NCBI GenBank assembly: GCA_036375715.1
Contig: DASVBS010000085.1
Location: 60,977 to 124,976, forward strand
Length of the DNA stretch: 64,000 bases
Reading direction: 5' to 3'
DNA from: Longimicrobiaceae bacterium
GTDB lineage: Bacteria > Gemmatimonadota > Gemmatimonadetes > Longimicrobiales > Longimicrobiaceae
In this document: piece after piece, positions 26,330 through 33,439 of the stretch
Numbering within the stretch: position 1 is the first letter of the stretch
Layout: the number at the start of each line of letters is the position of its first letter
Made by a program: the position numbers and the translations under genes
Notes under the pieces: generated by a model
The model's input: the letters and a program-made list of their open reading frames with translations, nothing else
Databases searched by the model: none
Told to the model about the DNA's origin: nothing

Positions 26330-27849
26330 GTCTCTCTCGCCCCGGCCTGGGTCTCCCGCGCCGCTCCGGCAAGATCGCCGCGGCTGTCTTCCTGTCGCGC
26401 CGGCAGCCACAGGATGAAGCAGGCCCCGCCCCCCGGCGCGTCCTCTACGGTGAGGTCGCCGCCCAGCAGGCGGGCGACGCGGCGGGCGATCGCCAGTCCC
26501 AGGCCATGTCCCTCGTGGCCATGGTTCGCGAAGCGGGTGAACTCGTCGAAGATGGCCTCGCGATGCTCGGGCGGAATGCCCGGTCCCGTATCGATTACCT
26601 CGACGGTGACCCAGGCCCTCGGGTCCGTCTCCTGCTCCCGGCTACGCGCTCCAACGCGGACGGTGATGCACCCGGGGCGAGGCGTGTACTTGATCGCGTT
26701 GGAGAGCAGGTTTCCCAGGATCTGGTCGACCCGGGCCGGATCGGTGTAGAGCGTGGGCAGCTGGCCAGCCGCCTTGAACTCGAGCGTATGCCCCGCATTC
26801 TCGGCGGCCGCCCGATGCGCTTCCAGGGCGTCTCTGACCACCGCATCGAGGTCGACGGCCACGCGGTTCACGCCCAGCCCGCCGCTGTCGACCCGCGCCA
26901 GATCCAGCAGATCAGTGAGGATGGCCAGCGCGCTGTCCACCGAGCGGCTCAAGCCCTTGACCAGCGGCACCTGCTCCGGCAGCAAGGGGCCCTTCACGCC
27001 CATCTCGAGCAGCTCCGCGTAACCTTTCGCGGCGCCGAGCGGATTCTTCACGTCGTGCGTGACCCCGCGGAGCAACCGCGCCCGCGCTTCCGCGGCCCGT
27101 TCGAGCTCGGTCCCCCGCCGTTCGGCCAGCGCCCGCTGTCGATTCGCCTCCTCCAGCGCCTTCTGGATCCGCTCGCGGAACTGCCGCTCCCTCACCGCGA
27201 ACCACCCCACCATGAGGGCCGCCAGGATCGCCAGCACTCCAATCAATACCGAGACTGCCCGTTGCCTTGCCGCCCACCGCACCTCCTCGGCCGCCCGGCC
27301 TTGCGCCTCGCGTATCAGCTCGCGGCGGAATCCGGTGAGCTCGACGAGGATGGAGTCGCGGATCGCATCGAAGCGGGGGAGCGCAGCCCGGTACGCTTCC
27401 GGATCCTCTCCCTGCGCGACCACCTCGGCTTCAATCGAATCCCGGCGCGCCATGTACCGCCGGATCGCCGCGAAACGCTGCTCGGTGGAGTTGCCTATGC
27501 GCGGCGCCAGCTCTGCCAGCACCTGCAGCGCCTCCCGCTCCGCCTCCTTGGCGGCCTCGAGACGGGCATCGTAGCGGGGATCCCGGCTCACGAAGCGACT
27601 GCGCGAGGCGGTAACCCGCTCCTCCATCGCGAAGGCAAGGTCGCTCAGCGCCTCGTTGGTGGGAAGCAGGGTGGTCACCAGCTCGTCCATCGCGTGCGAG
27701 ACCCTGCGAAGTAGCAGGTTGGGAGTGACGGCCAGCGCCACGAGAGCCAGGACCACGAAAGCGAAAGCCGCTCTCGGCAGCCATGCCCGCTCCTCGACCC
27801 CCGACCTGGCCGGCTGTCGGGAGGGTGGTGATTGCCTGGTCATCAACAT
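26287..27849 (-). CDS. Membrane-bound sensor histidine kinase
   Basis: A 520-residue kinase. TM1 spans about 24-44, a helical periplasmic sensor of the CHASE3/four-helix type about 45-197, TM2 about 198-220, and a coiled coil 222-258. The HisKA domain has phospho-acceptor His265 in RGVTHDVKNPLG. The HATPase_c domain contains NLLSNAIKYTP (N box), VIDTGPGIPPEH (G1) and HGLGLAIARRV (G2). There is no adjacent response regulator, so it is an orphan here. The last dozen residues, ETITNYELRITNDQF, are simply the translation of a heptamer repeat array, meaning the original C-terminus was extended or replaced by repeat DNA. Confidence 0.9.
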   Translation of the reverse strand: MLMTRQSPPSRQPARSGVEERAWLPRAAFAFVVLALVALAVTPNLLLRRVSHAMDELVTTLLPTNEALSDLAFAMEERVTASRSRFVSRDPRYDARLEAAKEAEREALQVLAELAPRIGNSTEQRFAAIRRYMARRDSIEAEVVAQGEDPEAYRAALPRFDAIRDSILVELTGFRRELIREAQGRAAEEVRWAARQRAVSVLIGVLAILAALMVGWFAVRERQFRERIQKALEEANRQRALAERRGTELERAAEARARLLRGVTHDVKNPLGAAKGYAELLEMGVKGPLLPEQVPLVKGLSRSVDSALAILTDLLDLARVDSGGLGVNRVAVDLDAVVRDALEAHRAAAENAGHTLEFKAAGQLPTLYTDPARVDQILGNLLSNAIKYTPRPGCITVRVGARSREQETDPRAWVTVEVIDTGPGIPPEHREAIFDEFTRFANHGHEGHGLGLAIARRVARLLGGDLTVEDAPGGGACFILWLPARQEDSRGDLAGAARETQAGARETITNYELRITNDQF

Positions 27850-28046
27850 TCACCCGCGCGCACAGGATTCCCGCAAAAGCACGCTATAGTGCAGCGTTTG
27901 TGCCCCGGCGATCGCTTGGAACGAGGGCCAAGCTCACGCTGGCCGCTCGCTTGCGGCGGCGTACCGAGCGCGGAGGGGCTGCAGGATTTTGCCCACGACA
28001 TCGCTCGGACCTAGCAGGTCTCCACCACTTCTCGAGGAGCACGATC

Positions 28047-28316
28047 ATGGCGCCCGAAGGTTGCCCCCATTTCGCCGCCATCGCCACCGTTCGGACGCCT
28101 CAGCGACACGAATGCGAGGAGTGCGTGAAGATCGGGTCCAGTTGGGTGCACCTGCGGATCTGTCAAACGTGCGGCGCGACGCTATGCTGCGACAGTTCGC
28201 CCAACCGCCACGCGAGCAAGCACGCCCGCGAGCAGCAGCATCCCGTCGTCGCCTCAGCGGAGCCCGGCGAACGCTGGCTGTACTGCTATCCCGACGACGT
28301 CTACGGCGAGTACTGA
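28047..28316 (+). CDS. UBP-type zinc finger protein
   Basis: An 89-residue protein that is essentially one ZnF-UBP domain, the fold that in eukaryotic deubiquitinases binds the ubiquitin C-terminus. Ligands are visible in GCPHF, HECEECVKIG, LRICQTCGATLCC and the histidines of NRHASKHAREQQHP, ending with LYCYPDDVYGEY. ATG at 28047 has GAGGAG seven bases upstream. Stand-alone bacterial members have no known role. It is convergent with the rifamycin phosphotransferase gene across 31 bp. Confidence 0.88.
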   Translation: MAPEGCPHFAAIATVRTPQRHECEECVKIGSSWVHLRICQTCGATLCCDSSPNRHASKHAREQQHPVVASAEPGERWLYCYPDDVYGEY

Positions 28317-28347
28317 GACACCTGGCCGAGGCGCCCCGCGCGCCGGA

Positions 28348-30945
28348 TCAGTCCAGAATCTCCACGTACCCTTCCGTGCCGTGCACGCGGATGCGCTGTC
28401 CATCCCGGATTCGCTCCGTGGCACGCTCCACGCCGACCACAGCCGGCAGGCCATACTCGCGGGCGATCACCGCGCCATGCGTCATCAACCCTCCCACCTC
28501 GGTGACCAGCCCAGCGACGGCGAGGAACAGGGGGGTCCAGCTCGGATCGGTGTAGGCGGTCACCAGGATGTCGCCCGGCTCCAGCTCCGCCCCGGCCATG
28601 TCAACGACGACCCGCGCCCGACCCTCGACGATTCCAGCGGAAACCGGCAGACCGACCAGCGCTCCCGCGGGCATACCCTCGCGCCGATACGCGCCGGTAA
28701 TTACCTCCCCCTCCGAGGTGAGCACCCGCGGGGGATTGAGAATCTGGGCGGCCCTGAACTCATCCTTTCTCCGGGCAATGAGTCTGGCGTCGGCTCGCTG
28801 CGTCCGGGCGACCTCGAGCAGCTCCTGCGCGGTGAGATAGTAGATGTCCTCCTTCTCGCCCAGCACCCCGGCTTCCACCAGACGTCCGGCCTCTTCCAGC
28901 AGCGCCTGCCGGTAGATGGAGTAGCGGCAGATCATGCCGTACTTCGGGTACTCGCGGTAGCCGATGAAGCTGCGCAGCCGGTCGATCATCCGCCCGGCCT
29001 CTGCGGCCTTGCGCTCGCCGTCGGGCTGGGCGCGGAGCCGCTCGATCACCTCCTGCGCCTTCTGCCTCGCCTCCTGCAGCCCCCGTTCGAAGCGACGCCT
29101 GCTCTCTCCGGGCGCGAAGCTCCTCAGGTGGGAGAGGATCAGCGGCACCAGTGTCGCCGGGCGCTCGCTCCAGCGCGGCCGGGTGATGTCGATCTCCCCG
29201 GTGCAGCGCATGCCGTAGCGGTCGAGCCAGCGCCGGATGGCGTCGCGCGCTTCCCTCCCGCCCCTCACGCGGGGTAGCGCGTTGAGGAAGTCATCCCCGC
29301 CGTCGACCCGCTCGAGCCGAGCCACCACCTCCGCGCAGGGCCGGATCGCGTCGGCCACGTCCAGGAGCGCGAGTCCCATCTCGGAGGTGACGTTATTCCG
29401 AACCGATTGCGAGAGCGTGTCGGCCGCGCCCCTCTCCCCCAGCCATTCCTCCAGCTTCTCGTTCAGCCACCAGGCGGCCTCGATCCCGATCATGACCGCC
29501 TGATGGCTCTCCGGGCTCTGGAGGATCCGACGCAGCTCCTGGATGTCCTCCAGGATGAACTCGATCAGCTCCGCCCCGGCCTTCTCGCTGATCTCGCGTC
29601 GTAGTGCGGCCACGGAAGCTTCGGTGCGCGCGATCAGCTCGTCCACCAGGGAGGGATCCGTCTCGGTCGGCTGCGCCGGGGCAACCGCTGGTGAGGCGAC
29701 TGGCGCCCCCGCCGGCAGCTCTCGGATGAAATCCCCGCGGTCGAGCAGGGTCTGCAACGCGTCGCGCATCAGCGGGTCGGAGCGACCCATCATCTGCAGG
29801 AACCCGTCACGGCTCCCCGGCGAAGCCACCAGCGCGGTCACGTCCACGAAGAGCCGGGCGCCCGCCTCGTGCATCGGGCGCCCGGCAGTGAGCTGCCAGA
29901 AGGAGATGCCGAGCGGCTTGATGGGGTCGGTCATCATCTGCTGATGACCGACGGAGATGTAGACGCGGTTCTCCCCGTCGGGGGTCGCCGGGACAGGGAA
30001 CAAGGTGGTAATCGGTCGGCTCTGGACGATGTGGAACTCGTCCTCCGCCAGGCACCACTCGATGTCCTGCGGGGTGCCGAAATGCACCTCGACCCGCCGG
30101 CCGAGGGCGACGAGCCGCAGAACCTGCTCCTCTGTCAGCGCCGGCTGCTCCCGCCTGGCAGGAGGGACTTCGACCGGCCGTGTTCCGCCCTCTGGAGAGG
30201 GTTGCAGCGCGACCCGCTTGCTGCCGATCGAGCGGTCCGTGACCGTGCCGTCGCGCACCTTGAAGACGTCCGCATTGACCCGACCGGAGACCAGCGCCTC
30301 TCCCAGCCCGAAGATGGCTTCCACCGAGGCCACCTTGCGGTTGCCGCTGAGGGGATCGGCCGTGAAGAGCACTCCCGAGGCCTCGGGAACGACCATCCGC
30401 TGGACGACCGCGGCCATGTGGACGCTCCGGGGGTCGACGCCGTTCTTCAGGCGGTAGGCGACGGCTCGGTCGGTAAAGAGCGAAGCCCAGCATCGGCGAA
30501 CGTGATCGACGATTGCCGTGGACCCCACCACGTTCAGGTAGGTGTCCTGCTGGCCGGCGAAGGAGGCCGTCGGCAGGTCCTCTGCGGTGGCGCTGGAGCG
30601 GACCGCGCAGGCGACGCCCTTACCCAGCGCGCCAAGCCCGCGGGTGATCTCCTCCGCCACCTCGTCGGGGATCGGCGCCCCTTCGATCGACCGGCGGATC
30701 TCCGTACTCAGCGCGCGAACCTGCTCCGGGTCGTCGGCGTCGAGAGAAGCCAGCCGCTCGACCCGCTCGCGGATAGCCGGACTGCGCGCCACGAAGCAGC
30801 GATACGCCTCCGTCGTCACGCAGAACCCCGGCGGCACGCGGACGCCGTCGATTCGCGCGAGCTCCCCGAGGTGCGCTCCCTTGCCTCCCACCAGCGCGAT
30901 CTGTGAGCGATCGACCTCGTCAAATCCCAGGACGTAAGGGGGCAT
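28348..30945 (-). CDS. rph: Rifamycin-inactivating phosphotransferase
   Basis: An 865-residue cytosolic enzyme, the family's full length, that phosphorylates rifamycins at the C21 hydroxyl with ATP. The order is an ATP-grasp domain (about 1-310: VGGKGAHLGEL, AVRSSATAEDLPTASFAGQQ, QDIEWCLA..VQSRPITTL), a rifamycin-binding helical domain (about 325-755) and a PEP-synthase-like swivelling His domain (about 765-865). In that last domain, GGLMTHGAVIAREYGLP contains the transfer His at about 823. ATG at 30945 is chosen because GGAGGAA lies just upstream and MPPYVLGFDEVDR matches the family N-terminus. A palindrome resembling the rifamycin-associated element lies about 100 bp upstream. General PEP synthase is excluded by the length and domain order. 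Confidence 0.9.
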   Translation of the reverse strand: MPPYVLGFDEVDRSQIALVGGKGAHLGELARIDGVRVPPGFCVTTEAYRCFVARSPAIRERVERLASLDADDPEQVRALSTEIRRSIEGAPIPDEVAEEITRGLGALGKGVACAVRSSATAEDLPTASFAGQQDTYLNVVGSTAIVDHVRRCWASLFTDRAVAYRLKNGVDPRSVHMAAVVQRMVVPEASGVLFTADPLSGNRKVASVEAIFGLGEALVSGRVNADVFKVRDGTVTDRSIGSKRVALQPSPEGGTRPVEVPPARREQPALTEEQVLRLVALGRRVEVHFGTPQDIEWCLAEDEFHIVQSRPITTLFPVPATPDGENRVYISVGHQQMMTDPIKPLGISFWQLTAGRPMHEAGARLFVDVTALVASPGSRDGFLQMMGRSDPLMRDALQTLLDRGDFIRELPAGAPVASPAVAPAQPTETDPSLVDELIARTEASVAALRREISEKAGAELIEFILEDIQELRRILQSPESHQAVMIGIEAAWWLNEKLEEWLGERGAADTLSQSVRNNVTSEMGLALLDVADAIRPCAEVVARLERVDGGDDFLNALPRVRGGREARDAIRRWLDRYGMRCTGEIDITRPRWSERPATLVPLILSHLRSFAPGESRRRFERGLQEARQKAQEVIERLRAQPDGERKAAEAGRMIDRLRSFIGYREYPKYGMICRYSIYRQALLEEAGRLVEAGVLGEKEDIYYLTAQELLEVARTQRADARLIARRKDEFRAAQILNPPRVLTSEGEVITGAYRREGMPAGALVGLPVSAGIVEGRARVVVDMAGAELEPGDILVTAYTDPSWTPLFLAVAGLVTEVGGLMTHGAVIAREYGLPAVVGVERATERIRDGQRIRVHGTEGYVEILD

Positions 30946-31040
30946 CGGCGTTCCTCCACGTGCGGGTGGGCGAGCTGCGCCCGCATCCCGGGTACAGTCC
31001 GGGGAGCGGCGCTTTTCGGCCCGCAAGTCTGCCACCGCCG

Positions 31041-31062
31041 CCCGTGCTTGTCGCAAGTCCCC
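31041..31062 (-). promoter_or_regulatory. Palindrome resembling a rifamycin-associated element
   Basis: Read on the minus strand toward rph, the site is GGGGACTTGCGACAAGCACG. Its core CTTG-CGA-CAAG (31047-31057) is an inverted repeat flanked by G and C runs. From memory, the rifamycin-associated element of actinomycetes is a roughly 19-bp G/C-flanked palindrome with the same CTTGC..CAAG core. A TATATAAC-like -10 candidate lies directly upstream on the same strand, and a second half-site ACTTGCG follows downstream at about 31022-31028. Confidence 0.55.
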
Positions 31063-31372
31063 GGAGGGGTTATATACTGACACTGGCAAAGGCGAGCAGT
31101 GAAAAGACAGAACCCGCACGGCGATCCTCGTCGGGCGGGCGTGTTGCTGAGAATCCCGCTTGGCTGCGGCCGGGTGGGATTTTTGTTGCCCCCTGGCGCA
31201 CGACCACCGCCCGGAGCAACAGCCGTCCCCCCGAGCATTCGCCTGGCACTCGTGGGTTTCCCGAGCGCACGTTCGCACTCCTCAGGCTTCTCGACCGGCA
31301 CGGTCGGGCTCTCCCAACTCCCTCAGCGACGTGCCTCGCGATCCTCGAACTTCTGTCTTCCGCCTATCCCCC

Positions 31373-31403
31373 TTGACCTTGACGCAACGTCAACATTTAG
31401 GAT
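31373..31403 (+). promoter_or_regulatory. MerR-family promoter/operator with 19-bp spacer
   Basis: -35 TTGACC (31373-31378) and -10 TAGGAT (31398-31403) are separated by 19 bp instead of 17. The spacer contains the palindrome TTGACG-CAA-CGTCAA (31379-31393). An overlong spacer with a centred palindrome is the defining layout for MerR activators, which untwist the DNA on ligand binding. It lies 60 bp before the MerR gene at 31463, so autoregulation is expected. Confidence 0.8.
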
Positions 31404-31462
31404 AGATACGGGCCGCAGGGCGCGGTCTGTGGTCGAATGCGGAGTACAGGAGGAATACGGCA

Positions 31463-32218
31463 ATGGAATGGTCGATCCGGGAGATCGCGGCGCTGGCGGG
31501 CACGACCTCCCGGACGCTCCGCCACTACGACGCGATCGGCCTGCTCCATCCCAGCCGCATCGGGGCGAACGGCTATCGCTACTACGACGAGGAAGCGCTC
31601 GTGCGACTGCAGCGGATCCTCCTGCTGCGCCAGCTGGGGATGGGCCTCGATGCCATCGCCAAGGTGCTCGAGGGGGGACGCGATCACGTGCAGGCCCTCG
31701 CGCGCCACCTGGAAGAGCTGCGTCGGGAGCGCCGACGGCTGGACGACCTCATCCGCAGCGTCGAGACCACCATCCGCAAGCTGAAACAGGGAGAGCCTCT
31801 CATGCCGGAGGAGATGCTGAACGGCTTCGACCCCGCGAAGTACCGCGACGAGGTCATCGAGCGCTGGGGCCGCGAAGCATACGAGCAGGGCGACCGCTGG
31901 TGGCGTGGAATGACCAGCGAGGAGCGCGCTGCCTGGACCGCGAACACGACGGCGCTCCAGGAGGACTGGAGGCGTCTGGCGGCGAGCGGGGTGGACCCCG
32001 CCGGCGAGCAGGCTCAGTCGGTCGCCCGGCGGCACGCGCAATGGCTGACCGGGATCCCGGGCACGCCGGCCGCGGGGAAGGGCCCCTCGAAGGAGTACTT
32101 CCTCGGCCTGGCCGAGATGTACGTAGCCGACGAGCGCTTTGCCCGGAGCTACGGCGGTGGCGAAGGGGCGACCTTCGTCCGCGAAGCGATGCGCATCTAC
32201 GCGGAGCGGAACCTCTAG
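31463..32218 (+). CDS. MerR regulator with TipAS drug-binding domain
   Basis: A 251-residue regulator. The N-terminal winged helix (WSIREIAALAGTTSRTLRHYDAIGLL, then GYRYYDEEAL) is classic MerR. A dimerisation helix (about 75-110) is followed by a TipAS domain (about 115-250, YRDEVIERWGREAY, ARRHAQWLTGIPG, YFLGLAEMYVADERF), which in TipA binds thiopeptides and in relatives many amphipathic drugs. Its own promoter shows the MerR layout, so it probably activates itself and perhaps the genes downstream. It is divergent from rph. Confidence 0.92.
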   Translation: MEWSIREIAALAGTTSRTLRHYDAIGLLHPSRIGANGYRYYDEEALVRLQRILLLRQLGMGLDAIAKVLEGGRDHVQALARHLEELRRERRRLDDLIRSVETTIRKLKQGEPLMPEEMLNGFDPAKYRDEVIERWGREAYEQGDRWWRGMTSEERAAWTANTTALQEDWRRLAASGVDPAGEQAQSVARRHAQWLTGIPGTPAAGKGPSKEYFLGLAEMYVADERFARSYGGGEGATFVREAMRIYAERNL

Positions 32219-32414
32219 CGTTCCGCGTAGACCGCCGGTTACCCCCGAACGCAAGTGCCTCCCCGTCCGGGCGCTGGCACGCGCAAAGACTGACCGAGGC
32301 GCTGGAGTCTCCGTTGACGCACCCCTCCCTCCCCCGTACGCTTCCCCGGACGCGTTCGGGGGAGTGGATGTCGCGGCACCCTCCCCCTCCCTTGAGCCCA
32401 TCCGCTCCTCACGC

Positions 32415-32840
32415 ATGACCATCAGCCTCGACGACCTGCGTCGGCTGCGCCGCGCCCGCGACCGGATGGACCGCGAGTACGCGCGGCCGCTCGACGTCGC
32501 CTCGCTCGCGCGGACAGCCCTGATGTCGCCCGGGCACTTCAGCCGCCAGTTCCGCATTGCGTACGGCGAGTCACCGTACAGCTACCTCATGACCCGCCGC
32601 ATCGAACGGGCGATGGCGCTGCTACGCTGCACCCACCTCAGCGTGACCGAGATCTGCTTCGCGGTCGGCTGCTCGTCGCTGGGCACGTTCAGCACCCGCT
32701 TCACCGAGCTGGTGGGAATGTCACCCAGCACCTATCGCCGTCAGGCCCCGCGCGAGGTAGGCGAGATCTTGCCGTGCGTTGCCAGGAAGGTGACGAGACC
32801 GATCAGGAATCGAGAAGCGCGAGAGACCCAACCGGCGTAG
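32415..32840 (+). CDS. AraC-type helix-turn-helix regulator (DNA-binding part only)
   Basis: A 141-residue protein consisting almost entirely of the two AraC helix-turn-helix motifs: LDVASLARTALMSPGHFSRQFR (first) and VTEICFAVGCSSLGTFSTRF followed by VGMSPSTYRR (second). There is no N-terminal ligand domain, so it resembles the short SoxS/MarA type. ATG at 32415 is used because the open frame upstream is not conserved in character. It is 42 bp ahead of the VOC gene and probably co-transcribed with it. Confidence 0.88.
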   Translation: MTISLDDLRRLRRARDRMDREYARPLDVASLARTALMSPGHFSRQFRIAYGESPYSYLMTRRIERAMALLRCTHLSVTEICFAVGCSSLGTFSTRFTELVGMSPSTYRRQAPREVGEILPCVARKVTRPIRNREARETQPA

Positions 32841-32882
32841 CTTCCCTCCCGGTAACGTCACCAGACACAACCTGGAGCTACA

Positions 32883-33293
32883 ATGGACCTCAAGATTCAC
32901 GCGACCTTTCTCCCGCACGACGACCCGGACGCGGCCCTTACTTTCTACCGGGACGTCCTGGAGTTCGAGGTGCGCAACGACGTGGGCTACGACGGGATGC
33001 GCTGGATCACCGTCGGGCCGCCAGGCCAGCCCGAGGTCAACATCGTCCTACACCCACCCGGGGCCGATCCCGGCATCACCGACCAGGAGCGTCAGACGAT
33101 CGCCGAGATGATGGCTAAGGGAACGTATGCCTCCCTTGTCCTGGCCACCCCGAACCTCGACGCCACCTTCGAGCAGCTGCAGGCGCGCGGGGCGGAAGTG
33201 ATCCAGGAACCGATGGATCAGCCGTGGGGGATGCGCGATTGCGCCTTCCGCGACCCGGCGGGCAACCATATTCGGATCAACGAGGTCCGCTGA
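32883..33293 (+). CDS. VOC-family protein (glyoxalase/bleomycin-resistance fold)
   Basis: A 136-residue protein with paired beta-alpha-beta-beta-beta modules. It opens with IHATFLPHDDPDAALTFYRD and closes with MRDCAFRDPAGNHIRINE, where the Glu/His pattern of the metal-binding VOC fold is kept. Members include glyoxalase I, fosfomycin-modifying enzymes and drug-binding immunity proteins; which one this is cannot be told. It is positioned between an AraC regulator and a UvrA-like ATPase, a neighbourhood that suggests drug or toxic-metabolite handling. Confidence 0.87.
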   Translation: MDLKIHATFLPHDDPDAALTFYRDVLEFEVRNDVGYDGMRWITVGPPGQPEVNIVLHPPGADPGITDQERQTIAEMMAKGTYASLVLATPNLDATFEQLQARGAEVIQEPMDQPWGMRDCAFRDPAGNHIRINEVR

Positions 33294-33439
33294 AGCATTG
33301 ACCACCGAGCAAGCGTCCCCGGCCCGGTCAGTCCCCGGGTCGGGGACGCTCTCTGCAGACTAAGCGACCGTTCCACCTCTCTCGCGAGCGACATGGAACG
33401 GAGCGGCAATAGTCGGCTCCGCTTTAGCGAAGGAGATCG

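Larger units (their letters stand above)
30946..31462. other. Divergent regulatory gap between rph and MerR gene
   Basis: No gene is supported in these 517 bp, although several open frames cross it. It holds the rph palindrome (31041-31062) and the MerR-type promoter (31373-31403). The middle part, 31090-31360, shows nothing I recognise. Confidence 0.55.

Noticed and set aside
28348..30945. Annotation as phosphoenolpyruvate synthase
   Set aside because: Length, N-terminal sequence and the large middle domain followed by the His domain at the C-terminus fit rifamycin phosphotransferase better than PpsA.
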